A DNA stretch of 64,000 nt, taken from positions 124,001 through 188,000 of the forward strand of contig MU863901.1 of the NCBI GenBank assembly GCA_033296885.1, written 5' to 3'. The DNA is from Triangularia verruculosa. Lineage: Eukaryota; Ascomycota; Sordariomycetes; Sordariales; Podosporaceae. Both the position numbers and the translations under genes were made by a program. Positions within the stretch are counted from its first letter, which is position 1. Every line of letters begins with the position of its first letter. Of the stretch, positions 1-12,025 are shown in pieces. The notes beneath the pieces are model-generated. The model was not told the DNA's origin, did no database searches, and saw nothing but the letters and a program-made list of their open reading frames with translations.

Positions 1-1806
1 TAATAAATCAACGAGGTCATTGTGCTCTTACGGGTGGAGTGAGTCTAGTCGGTGGCTACACTACCATCTTACCACTGAACTCGCTCCCGACCACGATGTG
101 TACGCCAATGGACTTAAGTTAAACCAAACGGACCCTGTCTGCATCGTTGACCATTGCTATTTCGGGAATTCGAGTTCGGGTTCTTAGATCAGTCAAGGCT
201 GCGAAGACGAGCTCGGCACACAATGCAGTTCCCTTGCGATTTGTCGCTGGCCCCGGTTTGCCAGGGCCCAACAAATTCCATACCTAACTACACGCCATCT
301 CCAGACTGGCTCGGTGTCAGAATGATGAACACGGACCTCAAGACGAGATCTTTTGCAGAAGAGTCGAAGAGCCTCAAAATGGTTGTGCATAGTGACGGGT
401 AACACAATGGAGGTTTTGGATTTTCTGGCCCTGGGATCTTCGATGATGGTTCTTGATTCCCACGCATAGGTAGCGGTAGATGATGAGCCGAAATTCACTT
501 GGAGGTTTGTGGAGACTCATAGTCGGAGGGAAGAGCTGGTTTGGGAATCTCGTTTGGTATACCATCATGCGGTGTGGTAGAGGTGGATAAGTTGAAAGGG
601 GGTGGTGAGACTCTACTAAGGGAGTTGGAAGTCACCAATAACCGAGTGCCGACGGCCTAGGTTTTGGATGGCAGGACATATCTTTTGGAATGAACCACAC
701 GGTAAGCAAGGATGTCACTGATGTTGTGATAGGCTGGTCAAAGTAGCAAGGGTTCTTCTTAGAGTACCTAGTCGTGGGTCATGGTGGTGCTACCCTTCCA
801 CTGAGAAACTATTAGCATGCGAGAGGCTGTCTACGGTTACATGCCGATCCTGTAGAAGGGCGGTCAGAGAGCTTGGCAGTTTTGAATTGTATGGGTCGTC
901 GGGTATATATATGGCCTCTGTACGCTCTTTCAAAAGCTTTATAGGATCTCGAGGCTCGGACCGTTGATTGGAGTGCCGTAGATATCTTGTGAAAGGCTGT
1001 TCGACTTTGGACTACGGGCCTCAATAAAATTCCATACAACGAGATATCTGGTGACCCCCGCACAAAATAATCGGTACTGCACGCCAGGATCACACCTTTA
1101 AAATAGTAGAAAAGGCCTATTAACTATCTTCTTTGGGCTTATTACTATCTTTTAAAGTGTTTTTTAATATCTTCCAAGGCCTACTAACTGTCTTTTGAGG
1201 CCAATTAACTATCTTTCAACACTGTATTTCCCCTTTGCAGTGCCATTTTTTTTTGTTTAGGACGTGCCCCGGAATGGGTTGGCATCATAATTCTCCAACA
1301 TGCCACAAGAAAAACGAGCCACAAAACTCGACTCTCTGAATCGAGTGGATGACTCGACGTTGGAAGAAGCTACTGGGTCGCTTTGTCAGCTCTGATTGGT
1401 CAAATGCGGTCGAAACCGACACCCGGCCGACATCCGAGCCCGATGCTGGGAAGGTGGAGACCAATGACATGACCGCCATCGCGTCTTACAAGCACGCAAT
1501 CGACTAAGGAGGCTTGCCAGGCAGATGACTCCGATGAGGGTTGAAATCACGACTTTGCAAGATGGACATACCTCAGCATCACGAACCCAATATATGGATG
1601 GTTTCCCTTCAACTGTCCTCCCTTCCTTTCCGCGTCTGACCTTCCATCCAGCGCGTATTTGGTTCCAACGTGGTTCGTGCACCGAGCCCTGTTCTAATCG
1701 TTACGTCGACGCTGGCTCATCGGCCCTGCAGTAGCGTCATTCCTCTCTGGGCAACACATTGGAACCCATTCTTTTGGGAACTCCATCCCCAATTATAGCG
1801 TGCATC
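1..1806. other. Gene-free left flank
   Basis: No convincing coding exon was recognised. Short open frames are present on both strands but lack family resemblance and plausible splice partners. The only structured element is the AT-rich repeat at 1052-1268. The last few hundred bases presumably hold the promoter and 5' leader of the permease gene; I see no TATA box I would defend. Confidence 0.5.
1052..1268 (+). repeat. TIR element with 21-bp tandem core, copy A
   Basis: This is one copy of a dispersed element also found at 43459-43692 and 46403-46661. It opens with a degenerate version of the shared 5' end (ACAAAATAAT, then GGTACTGC). The core has about five units of a 21-bp motif of the type GCCTATTAACTATCTTTTAAG. 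It closes with TTGCAGTGCC and GGACGTG. The ends form an imperfect inverted repeat. No open frame is present, so it looks like a non-autonomous MITE-like element. A target-site duplication cannot be defined for this copy. Confidence 0.7.
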
Positions 1807-3616
1807 ATGGCAGGCACCCCAAGTTATAAGAAACCCCCTGTCGAGGGCGATACATATTCCGACCATGTCGACAGTGAAACCGCCAGCGAGATCTACGACG
1901 AGAATGGCTCTCTTCTCAGTGGCAAAGCGGGAAGTGAGATTGGATATGGTGTCCCGAACTCGAGAAAGATTGGCGTCACAGGCGCGGTATTCTTAATCCT
2001 CAACAAAATGATCGGAACTGGCATATTTTCCACACCATCCAGTATCTTTGCGTCGACAGGGTCTGTAGGCATCAGCATCCTCTTGTGGGCAGTCGGTAAG
2101 CTGATCTGGCTCATGGTGGCTTGTCTCATATTCACTAACAAACGGCAGCCGGGCTTCTTACTCTCTCCGGACTCAGCGTTTACCTTGAGTTCGGTCTTGC
2201 CATCCCGCGATCAGGTGGCGAAAAGAACTATCTAGAACGTGTCTTCCGCAAGCCTCCATTCCTCATTACAAGCGTCTTCGCTGTTCAGATGATCTTGCTT
2301 GGATTTTCTGCTGGAAATTCTCTCGCATTTGGTCGATATGTCCTCTTGGCATGTGGTCATCCTATGCCTGATGGCTTGATTCCACGAACCATTGCCGTTA
2401 TTTGCATGACATTCGTCGTCGCCCTCCACGCAACCAAACCAACATGGGGGCTGAGACTTACCAATGCGCTCGGCGTTTTTAAGGTTCTGGTTTTGCTCCT
2501 GATTGTGTTAGCCGGATTCGCGGCACTGGCCGGGTATCGCTTGGTCCCTGACCCCCATAACTTCGATAACTTCTGGGCCATCGAAAAGGGTGATGGATAT
2601 GGAGGGGGCGGGGCTTACGCATATGCCACCGCGCTCCTCCAAGTCGTGTACAGCTACAAGGGGTGGGAAAACGCCAACTACGTTATGGGGGAGCTGAAGA
2701 ATCCTCAGAGAACGCTCAGGATTGCAGCGCCTCTTGCGGTCATTGGTGTCACATTCTTGTACGTGTTGGCCAATGTCGCATACTTTGCAGCCATTCCAAA
2801 GGCCGAGCTCGCGAAATCCGAAGTCATTGTTGCTGGTCTCTTCTTTCGCAATATGTTCGGAGAGAGTGTTGCCGCAAGGAGTTTGCCAGCCTTTATCGCC
2901 CTCAGCAATATCGGAAATGTTCTTGCCGTCAGCTTTGCTCATTCCCGTGTCAACCAGGAGCTGGCAAAGGAGGGAATTTTGCCCTGGAGCAAGTTTTGGG
3001 CCTCCACTAAGCCTTTCCGGACTCCTGCTGCATCGGTATGTTGCCTTCCGGGTTTCCCACCTTACTGTTTGAATGTCGCTAACCGATACAGCTATTTTTG
3101 CACTGGATCGTCACCGTTATCGTGCTGGTCGCACCTCCTCCTGGCCCGGCCTACAACTTCATCATCAATTTGTATACGTATCCAGGAGCATGGATCAACA
3201 CTTGCGTTGCCGGTGGACTTATTTACCTGCAGTTTAAGAAGTCCGAAAATTGGTCATCCCCTTGGCGGACTTGGCTACCTGTTACCGTTGTTTACCTCCT
3301 GCTCAACATTTTCCTCGCCATCACGCCCTTCATCCCACCCAACAGCGACTGGAACACCGATGGCTACCCTTACTACGCCTTCCCGCTTGTGGGAATTGCC
3401 ATTCTGCTTCTGGGCGTGGTGTACTGGGCAGTGTGGACCAAGCTCTTACCAAAGCTTGGAGGGTACACTATCGTGGCAGAAACAGTCATCGACGAAACCG
3501 GTGAAGAAGTGATGAGGTATCGAAAGGCCCCAATAATAAAAACCGGGGAGGCTACAGCTCAGCCACTCCTGTGGGGCAGCAATGTTAATGTCCATAGTGG
3601 TTATGGCTCGCTATGA
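1807..3616 (+). CDS. APC-superfamily amino acid permease, methionine-permease (Mup1-like) type
   Basis: Exons 1807-2095, 2149-3035 and 3092-3616 give a 566-residue protein. It would import amino acids, probably methionine, across the plasma membrane by proton symport. After a hydrophilic N-terminal tail of about 55 residues comes the APC first-helix signature (ILNKMIGTGIFSTPSS), followed by about twelve hydrophobic segments. The motif YSYKGWENANYVMGE in the central region is typical of fungal high-affinity methionine permeases, and the length fits. The first ATG with good context is at 1807; the frame upstream has only a TTG. Intron 1 (53 nt) contains CTAAC and intron 2 (56 nt) contains CTAAC, and all three exons join in phase. 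The family call is strong; methionine specificity is inferred. Confidence 0.88.
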
Positions 3617-5192
3617 CGACGACAGAGGGTATGAGTGTTGATGAATTATGAATGAATGAAAAATGGGACATGAGACAAGAGACTTTGCATCTAAATATGG
3701 CGCAGGGTTTGCTTTCAACGGCATAGCATGATTATCGGATGGACAGGAGCTTTCCATTACTGGGACATGGAATGGCATGGGGACAAACTGATAGAACCAC
3801 TGTTAGGGCAGAGGGAATTAGAGTTTCTTCTTCGACTTCATCTTTTTGTTCACCTGTGCGAGGGTTCATCTGTCCGGCAAACTGACAGTTCAGCTAAGGT
3901 ACCTAGTCTTGGACACAGCCTTGCAAGTGGAAAGTTGAGCTATTTTGCGACAACGCTCCGATCTTCCGGCCGTCTCTTGAGGAACGTAACCCCTTCCATC
4001 ACCAAGTTCCACAGCAATCACCAACGATCCTCCATGTATCATCTTTGTTGTCAAATCCAGGTAACAAGAAAGATCCCGCATGCATCACACACCCTCAATT
4101 TATTTTCATCTCCATGACCAAGCAGTCAGGCCGCATTGCAGCATGGCAGTGCTCGATTGCATCACCTCCACCATCATCCTTCATCACGATTCATCCCTTC
4201 TTGTCAGCACAGTGAAGGGCATGAAACAACATAGTGCTCTCCAGAAAACGGAATTCTACTGATAGTCAAGCAATGAAATGGATGGTGATGCAACACTATC
4301 CTTGCCAAACTGGTCGTGTGGTCAGCGATAGCGCATGGTTCGGTACGTGTTTCCGAGATCTTCTCAAGCATCCCGGTTTGCATGGCTGTCTAAAAGCAGA
4401 AAAGCACCGAGTGTCAAGCCGCGCGCGTGGGTGCAGGTGTAAATCACAGACTTCCCGCCTCGTGGGGTTGAATCTCGGTTGTGGCTTCGGCATCTCACGA
4501 TCCGTTACAGCAATGGTCGACCTTCCTGACGGAAAACATGCAACAGTTCGAATAGCTGACTCTGTATGTACATACTCAAGTCACAAGGCACGGTACGTCA
4601 TTTGGCGGCCGGCTGTCCCGTCTCACAACTGCCTGGCTTCATCATAAATCACTTCTTCCTGCCATAAATCAGCAAGCGTCCCAGTCCGCTTCGGCCTTTC
4701 TTCCCGCTGTTCATATTGCGCGCGGGTCTTGCTTTATATTAATTTGACCACTTCCCACCAGTCGTTCGTGCAGGATGCGCTCATCATGTGTGGGTTTCAG
4801 TCACAAAAAAGCGCAACAACAAGCTCCGTCCTGACAGGGACCCGACCCCATATTAGCCGGCAAATCGCAGAGCGAGCGGCAACATCCACAACCACTGACA
4901 GTAGAGCGGGAACCCAGCAGCGGGTCTAGACTGGAAAACCTGGGGCAAAACAAATGAACTGGAGAATCTGGGGGAATGTCGGCTTGTGTATCCCACCCGT
5001 CATGCAACGGCAGAGCAAGCTGCGCCGCCATGTAAATGGAATGTCCATAAACGGCAAGCGATGTAGCCTTCCACGACGACCCCTTCTACGGTTTTAAACC
5101 CCAGGCTCGTCTTCTTCCTCCTCGCTCTTGTGGTCTCTTGTCTCATCACATTCTCTGTCCTTGTGTGTCGCCAGCCAGTCCAATCAATCGAA
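3617..5192. other. Intergenic spacer and promoter of the first LPMO
   Basis: About 1.6 kb without a supported gene. Open frames at 3728-4117 and 4234-4647 have no recognisable features. A GGTACCTAG motif lies at 3898-3906. The last 100 bases before 5193 are rich in C and T (CTTCTTCCTCCTCGCTCTTG), typical of fungal transcription start regions, so the LPMO leader probably starts there. Confidence 0.5.
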
Positions 5193-6016
5193 ATGTTGAC
5201 CTCTCTCATCAGCACTCTCGGCCTCTTCGCCGCCGGTGTCAGCGCTCACGGTGCCGTCACCAGCTACATCATCGATGGCAAGACCTACCCCGGCTACCAG
5301 GGCTTCTCTCCCGCCAACAGTAAGAATGTGATCCAACGCCAATGGCCCGACTACAACCCCATCACCTCCTGCAGTGCCTCCCAGCTCAGGTGCAATGGTG
5401 GTACCTCCGCCACCGAGTCCGCCCCTGCCAACCCCGGCAGCAAGGTCGTCGCTGTCTGGCAACAATGGACCCACTCCCAGGGCCCCGTCATCGTCTGGAT
5501 GTACAAGTGCCCAGGTGCCTTCAGCTCTTGCGATGGCTCCGGCTCCGGCTGGTTCAAGATTGACGAGGGTGGCTTCAAGGCCAGCAGCGGCATCTTCCTC
5601 GACTCGGAGAACCCATCTGGCTGGGACATTGCCAAGCTCGTCGGCGGCAATAAGCAGTGGACCAGCACCATCCCCTCCGGCCTCGCCCCCGGCAACTATC
5701 TCATCCGCCACGAGTTGATCGCCCTTCACCAGGCCAACGCTCCCCAGTTCTACCCCGAGTGCGCTCAGATCGTGGTTGGCGGTTCCGGCTCTGCCCAGCC
5801 AGATTCCTCTTACAAGGCTGCCATTCCCGGCTACTGCAAGGATGGTGACTCCAACATCAGGGTAAGGTTTAACTTCCAGACATGTCACCTATGTCAACTA
5901 ACGTAATGCTTCATCAGGTTCCCATCAACAACCGTAACATTCCTCAGACCTATGTTATTCCTGGTCCTCCCGTGTGGCGTGGTGCCTCCAAGAAGGCCCG
6001 TGACTTCTCCGCTTAA
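5193..6016 (+). CDS. Secreted AA9 lytic polysaccharide monooxygenase (former GH61)
   Basis: Exons 5193-5861 and 5918-6016 encode 255 residues. AA9 enzymes are copper monooxygenases that cleave cellulose and other beta-1,4-glucans oxidatively outside the cell. A hydrophobic leader (residues 1-18) ends in VSA, so mature His1 is H19, the copper-brace residue. The second brace histidine is H94 (QQWTHSQGP), second-sphere H173 and Q185 are present, and axial Y187 sits in QFYPEC. Cysteines at 60, 67, 106, 113 and 190 can form the usual disulfides. The protein ends soon after the catalytic domain (PPVWRG), so there is no CBM1 module. The frame extends upstream to 5130 without another methionine of better context. 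The 56-nt intron has GTAAGG, CTAAC and CAG. Confidence 0.93.
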
Positions 6017-9000
6017 GTGGCTGGTCTAAGGTCAAAGGATGGGGAAGACGAGTGGAAGGCAATTCTGGGTACATGCCTTGGTTACCTGTCCCTGAGACAT
6101 ATCATCAATGGCCCGTTATGATTCATATCAATCAAATCTGTATATAGCTCTTCGGCAAATAGTACACCATTTCGCACTATCTTTTGCCACCCATGTTTGA
6201 TGAATCACAAAACGAACGACCAACTGCGTTATTAGCCGAGGATCAAGGCTAGGTAACCAAATAATTTGATAGTTTCCCTGAATGAGCGGAATCATCGGAA
6301 TTTCTGCTCCTGCCCTAAGCCAAAGTGTAATTTATTCTGGGCCAGATAACTCTCAAGTTCTTTCAGTGAAGACATTACTACCGGCAAGGGTGCCCCAAAC
6401 CAATCGTGAGTGTTTGGTTGGGTGTACGCCATTCAAAGCCGGGAAACTGCCAACAAGGCAAACACGATGTGGACACTCAGACGCTTCGGAACATTGAAGC
6501 TCGTTTGTCACGGTACTACTAGGTATCTGCCAACGATGGCGGGCAGGATAGAGTATTAACCCCAGTGATGATTTTCAAAAACCCGTGATTGACAATATTG
6601 GATGAGAATAAGGATGAAAACAAGCATCTAGCTACCAGCAAAGCTCCCCATTTATTCTATTACTCAAGATAATTTCTTTAGGAGTTCTTCACCAAGGTAC
6701 TTACATACATGTGGCTTAGCCTGCTAGGCTGTGTTTCAATGTGGTTTCCCATTGGTGTGCAGTATTAAGGAGCCTTTTAGTTTATCAAAAAGTGACCAAA
6801 AAGATAAAAGGAAATAGATAATAAATATATGCAAAAAGCTCACTGGCCAACTGCTTCTTTTTAGGAAGTGAGGCCAGTTACGAAAACTAGAAGATTTTAC
6901 TTTGTTGAGAATTGAACTGAGGAGTTCGTTTACAAGTGAACAGCGGGCTTACCACTTAGCCACAAGGCCCTTTTACGGCCACCGGGACCGCCGTTGGAAG
7001 TCGCTGCAGTTGATCTCATATATATACCGTGGGTGGAAGGTGCCCCTATTGAATGTTAAAGGAAGGAGCGAGTTCTGGTGGTGATGGCGGGGGAGGTAGT
7101 GTGATGCCTAGTCCGTGCATGTGATTAAATTGTCCTTGTTACCTTGAATTCAGATTTCCCCATTCAACCTCTTCTGTCAGCCGGCAACAGCCAACCGCAT
7201 ATAGATGCCAATTGAAGACATATCCAGCGAGAATTGTAACGACTTGCAGAATCACATCACATTTCTACGCACCTAAACAACCCGGCACGCCGTAAGCAGA
7301 AGGTCTCGCACTGAAAGCCAGGAACAAGGCCATCAAAAGATGCAAAGCGCCTGAGAAGGATACAAAAACATTTGAGCAGAAGCCGCTCAGATATCTCATT
7401 GGACTGCTTGGGTCTCCTGATCCCTGAGCTTGACCGACTCTCGAGCCTCCCGAGTCGGGGGAGTGAGGACTGTGGAGGGGAGGCTGGGAATTTGGCTCGG
7501 ACCTGTGACAGTCCTTCGGTGACAACGCATCTAGAGCATCGCGAATCCCCACCACAAACATTGGCCCCTACTCGTAGACCCGATAAAAAAGTCAAGATCA
7601 GTACCAAAAATTCCGAAGATGTCTCAGATGTAGACTGCGAGCCCATTCAACTGCCGCCAGGTTGCATGAATGGCCTTTCTTGCGTGATCCCGCGCACCCT
7701 CCTCCAAGGCCATAGCTCACCACGCCGCAGATCCATCAGTGATCTCCCAAGAAAACCCCAGCCCTATCTAGGACTCTGAGCCCAGAACAATCCTTGTGGC
7801 TGAACTAGAAAATCCCACAATCGAAACCGTTTCAAATCCACTGCCCAGTTTGGGCAGGAAGCTAGGGTACAGCACGCCAACGGCGCAGCGCCCTTATCTC
7901 CCCCGTTGACATCCCGCAACGAAACACACAAGCAGGCGGCGCGGACAACAACACACTACGCCACCCGCAACAACGCCCTAATTTTAGTGTTGTTTTTTTA
8001 TCTTTCTCCCTCTCTTGCTTCTGAACGGGCGAAAGGGTCGTTGGCCGGCACTCCGACCCACTCCAGCACGACCAACACACTCACCCACCACTTAAGACTT
8101 GGATATCCCTCCTCGTCCTGTCTTCTTCGGGAGATCGATTCTGATCATGTCGATCATCAGCCTTCAAAAATATTGAAATCAAAAAAAGTGGTCCAGCGGG
8201 AACTGCCATTATCTTTTCTCCTCAAATAACAAATCTCTCAGGTGGAGATTTTGCACTCCTTCGCTGGCCGAGCCTTTTCAACCAACAACACACAAACGTC
8301 CTCCCGCCAACAAGAAATAGCCGGAACCGCAGCAATGATGCAATCGGTACCGCTCAAGAGAAGCCTCTCCCGCTCCTTCATCAGAGTCATCCAGCGTGCG
8401 CTCCCACTCGTGAAGAGCCGGAGGAGATCGTGGACGACCAACGCCAAAATCCGAGTGCCCATCGACCTGTGAAGACACGACCAGACAACATAAGAGTATT
8501 CAATATCACTGGAACGGCGATGCGGAGGTAGTGGAGGTGGCTGTTTTCGAAGCACAATGTGGCGTCTGCGGAATGGTGGCTCGGGTCAGCAGGTACCAAG
8601 CCACCGGGACCTGGATTTGAACACGGTTCGCAAGGTTACTCAGCCCTTATGACGACGGCCTCAAAAGTCAACCGGGCTCGCTGAAGTATGTGGTGAGAGA
8701 GAACAGGGGCGTGACAGCACTGTGGGTGCTTTGCTTTATTCGGCGTTGATTAGACCTGGGGGTTGGATGATACCATGGCTTAGACAGGCGTTCGGGGAAC
8801 GATGTTTTGATGTCTTGCATTTTCGCAAAGGGGATGTTGTCACGTCCAGGATGATTTGATGCGAACCGGCATTATGGAATGGCGTTTAACGGTTGTCTCT
8901 TTGGTGGGTTGCATGCAGCACATTTGCAAGTCTGGAATCTTGCTTGCAATGAGGGGAGGGGAGGCGAGGTGGTGGCTTCTGCATACATACCCCATCGTCA

Positions 9001-9182
9001 GGCGAGACGGAAGAGACTGAAGTCTCATGGCGACACTCGCTCAGCACTGAAGAAAAATTGAGATTTTCATCCAGGCGACTGACAACTGAATTGTGATGAA
9101 GAAATCTCTATCCGTATCTTGGGGTATCGTTGAACTCTCCTATTCGTACACCAGTCCTACACAAGCTTTCATCCAATAGGAC
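6017..9182. other. Long intergenic spacer
   Basis: About 3.2 kb. It holds the tRNA-like sequence at 6901-6970 and AT-rich stretches around 6590-6900. Open frames at 7372-7779, 7906-8229 and 8242-8472 show no homology that I recognise, no splice-linked partners and atypical composition; I left them out. The 3' regions of the LPMO (plus strand) and PGS1 (minus strand) both face into this spacer. Confidence 0.45.
6901..6970 (-). pseudogene. tRNA-Thr(UGU)-like relic or SINE head
   Basis: Read on the minus strand, the sequence starts GGGCCTT and has an A-box-like TGGCTAAGTGG. The D stem is perfect (GGCT/AGCC), TGT lies in the anticodon position (CTTGTAA), and there is a perfect B box (GTTCAATTC). 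The anticodon stem, T stem and acceptor stem do not close properly. It is therefore more likely a decayed tRNA or a tRNA-derived short element that still carries a pol III internal promoter than a functional tRNA. Confidence 0.4.
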
Positions 9183-10896
9183 TCACAAGGCACCTCCCAC
9201 TAGCCGCACAATCAGCATTGCAATGCGCACCTTGAGCCCGACACGGCGTTCCGTCTTGGCGTAGTCCTCTCTGGTGACCACCGTGGTGTTTTCTTGTAGC
9301 CATTTCTGTTCATCCGCTAGCTGCTGCTTGAGTCCCTCGTTCTCTGTCACAATAAGGGCGTTGGCTTCCAGGTCCAACGAGTAACTTCTCTTAGTGTAGT
9401 TGGAGCTGCCAATTAAACTGATGGACGGACCCTGGTCGTCAGGCAGAGTAACCCATAGCCCCTTTGCATGGTACGTCCAAGCTCCAGGTTCACCAACAGT
9501 GCCCTTCCTCCATTCCCTCATCACCGTTGATGCGTCGAGTTTTTTCTCATGAACGGCACGGACAAATCGCCGAGCGAGCAATGTGTAGGCGTCTGGCAAT
9601 AATCCTGATACACCGGGAGACTTGTAGAAGCCGTTCGCATAGGGCGAAGCTGTGATAACAGTGTTGTTTTGCGATGCGGTTGACAAGAGGAGCTTCGTCA
9701 GTGCTGGGGCAGGGTTAAAGTACCCTGCTGTGAAGGTCCAAGAAGACTTGGCATATTGCGGGGCAGCAAGGGTACCGAGAATGTGTGTGATGGCCGGTAG
9801 CTCTGTCGATGTATCAGGCGACAGTAATTGGGAGAACTGGGCGAGCATGTAAACAGACGTGTCTCGCTTTTCCAAGGGAGTTGTGTCATTAGCAGTAAGC
9901 GGGGCCGTCTTGGGAGATATGAGTCCTGCCAACAATCCTGTTGACTCTCTGACGAACTGTTTGTGGTCCTGCAGGGGTGAAGGCGCGGCATTGTTTTTCG
10001 GCCACACCATTTTGAAGCCGGATGGAGAGTCGGATGGGTCGATGCGAAAGCTGAGAGACGATACTGCATCATGCAGATTGGAAAAGTACTCTGTGATGTC
10101 CTTGGACGAGAATAGGTGGTAGCGATCTTGCCTGTCTGTAAAGTAGTCGTTGGACAAATTGGCGCCGGTCATCATGATCTCGTCGTCAAATCCATACAAC
10201 TTCATGTGCTGCAGGCCCCACCCTTCGTTTATCCTCTTTGGAATGTGCTTCTTTCTGAATCCTGTGAGGTTGGGTGTATGGTACATGCGGATTTCTACGC
10301 GATCAGGACCAAATTCGGCAACCAACGGAGCCAGAAGTGATGCGCAAGATGCGTCAGGGGCTTCGCGAGTGCCTCTGAGGGCATCGGTAAGGATGCTTAG
10401 CTTCAGGTTTGGCTTGGAACGGAGAGCCTCTTGCAATGTAGTGATCTTGGAGCTGTCAGAAACCGACAGTGCAGAGGTTGGTGCTGACTACAAAGACATA
10501 CCAATTCCTTCTCAGACTTCCCGATGTATAGTGTTGACAGGAAGATGCGCCTTTCCGCGTTGCGAATTTTGTCCTGTTTCCGGGTCAGAACCCATCGACT
10601 GCTAGGTGGCCGTAGAGCTAGACAACCTTGAGGGTTTCGTAGAACTCGCTTGGGGACTGAATAACCCGTATTTGCGAACCATTGATCTTGAATGACGGCG
10701 CAATCTTGTCAAGCTCGCTCACGAAGGGCGAAAGCATTCCCGCGCTCGATGCAGCAGAAGACGGTGTTCCAGGCCTAGCGCTGGCTGTGGGCATCGAAAA
10801 TCGGCGGCATTGGAGAGGTTTGGCGACGCAGACGGAGGGCTGTCGGAGGGCGGCCCGAAGCTTAGTCGAACATCGTGAGGCAGTCCTGGTCAGCAT
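9183..10896 (-). CDS. PGS1: CDP-diacylglycerol--glycerol-3-phosphate 3-phosphatidyltransferase (PGP synthase)
   Basis: Exons 10896-10627, 10573-10502 and 10445-9183 encode 534 residues. The enzyme makes phosphatidylglycerophosphate, the committed step to cardiolipin in the mitochondrial inner membrane. It belongs to the phospholipase-D superfamily. The N terminus is rich in Arg, Ser and Ala and lacks acidic residues, as in a mitochondrial presequence. The short second exon contains the conserved LYIGK segment. The first HKD-type motif is H194 and K196 (HMKLYGFDDE, then GANLS); the second is H440 and K442 (HAKGLW, then GSSNYTKRS). Intron 1 uses the weak donor GTTGTC; the acceptor of intron 2 was placed at CCAAG because that keeps the frame. 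The gene is divergent from NDUFA12. Confidence 0.9.
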
Positions 10897-11241
10897 AGCC
10901 GAGAAGCGCTGTGGACTGGAGAGGAGGAAGACGGCGAGATCGACAGCGGTTCGGAAGAGGGTAAAGGTCAAAGAGTTGATAGCTGTATATTCCATAGGTT
11001 CGTAGGGTGCGCCGTTGACATCTCGAAAAAGAGCACTGACGCAGTGAACGCAAGGCTTGGCAGCAGGGATAATTGGAGCTTTGTCATTGGCTCGGGAGTT
11101 TCCTGGCCCACATCCCACCCACTGGCGTCAGGTCGACGAGCTCCATCTTGCGTAGGCTTGGCCGCAACGACCGCAATCCTCAATTGAGTCCATCACCACA
11201 TTCAGCCACGGTCAATTGGCCCGCGCTCACTTCTGCCCACC
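10897..11241. promoter_or_regulatory. Bidirectional promoter between PGS1 and NDUFA12
   Basis: Only 345 bp separates the start codons of two divergently transcribed nuclear genes for mitochondrial proteins, so both core promoters and both 5' leaders must lie here. I see no TATA box. Joint control of cardiolipin synthesis and a complex I subunit is an inference from the layout. Confidence 0.6.
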
Positions 11242-12025
11242 ATGTCGTACATCTCCAGAACCCTCGGCAATCTGCGCAAGATTGGCTTCAAGGTTTGCGT
11301 CCCCAAGGCCCGTGAAACAGCTGATTACCGTAGCTAACCATGTGCGCAACTCTAGGAATACTGGCATCAACTCAACGTCCGTTCCCTCCGCGAGTCTCCT
11401 ACCTCTTGACGATGGCTAACCTAAGCTCGATACTCGACATTTAGTACATCGGTACGACCCGAAGCACAACGACGACGGAGGACTGAAGGACGGGAGGAGA
11501 CTGACACGGGTCAAACAGGTGACACTAAGGCCGGTACCCTCATTGGTGTCGACAAGTTCGGCAACAAGTTCTACGAAAACATGGATGAGCTTCCTCGTAT
11601 GTGCCGAATTTATGTTCCGAGTTTACCATGGAATCCTTGGCTGAACAACTTCAACAGTCCGCTCAAGATGGGTTGACTACGCCAAGCACGATTTCGATGC
11701 GTAGGTGCTGTCCTAGTCCTTTTACGACACCGGACTGACTTGCCTCCAACAGTGGTCAGATTGAGCCTTTGTGGCATGCCTGGATTTCCTATGCCGTCGA
11801 TACTCCTCCCAACAAGGACCCTATCACCACTGCCACTGGCATCGCCAACCGCCCTTGGGCCAACAAGGAGCACATTCCCAACAGAACCTTCACCAGAGCC
11901 GCTTTCAAGACATACAGCACGTAAGATATTGCCACTTACTCTGGGTATTTGATCTAAGAAGCTGACCTTGTTCTAGAACCAAGCCCAAGATCCAGTCTTG
12001 GCAGCCCGTTGCCGCTCCGAGGTAA
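11242..12025 (+). CDS. NDUFA12: NADH:ubiquinone oxidoreductase accessory subunit, NDUFA12 (B17.2) family
   Basis: Seven exons (11242-11292, 11356-11376, 11445-11451, 11519-11596, 11658-11700, 11753-11920, 11977-12025) give a 138-residue protein. It is an accessory subunit of the matrix arm of mitochondrial complex I. Diagnostic segments in order are YIGDTKAGTLIGVDKFGNKF, RWVDYAKHDFDA, PLWHAWI, and a C terminus ending KIQSWQPVAAPR. The conserved YIGDT can only be made by including a 7-nt microexon (TACATCG) between exons of 21 and 78 nt. All junctions agree in phase and total 417 nt. Most introns carry a CTRAC or similar branch site; the donors GTTTGC and GTCCGT are weak. The neighbour PGS1 is divergent. 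Confidence 0.92.

Noticed and set aside
5184..5888. Long open frame (234 codons) antisense to the first LPMO
   Set aside because: It lies within a GC-rich, codon-biased exon on the opposite strand, where stop codons are depleted. It has no signal or domain, and the sense strand is a certain gene.
7372..7779. 135-codon plus-strand open frame
   Set aside because: No domain and no upstream or downstream exons; composition resembles the surrounding spacer and the opposite strand is also open.
8590..8680. B-box-like GTTCAAATCC on the minus strand
   Set aside because: No matching A box and no clover-leaf can be folded around it.
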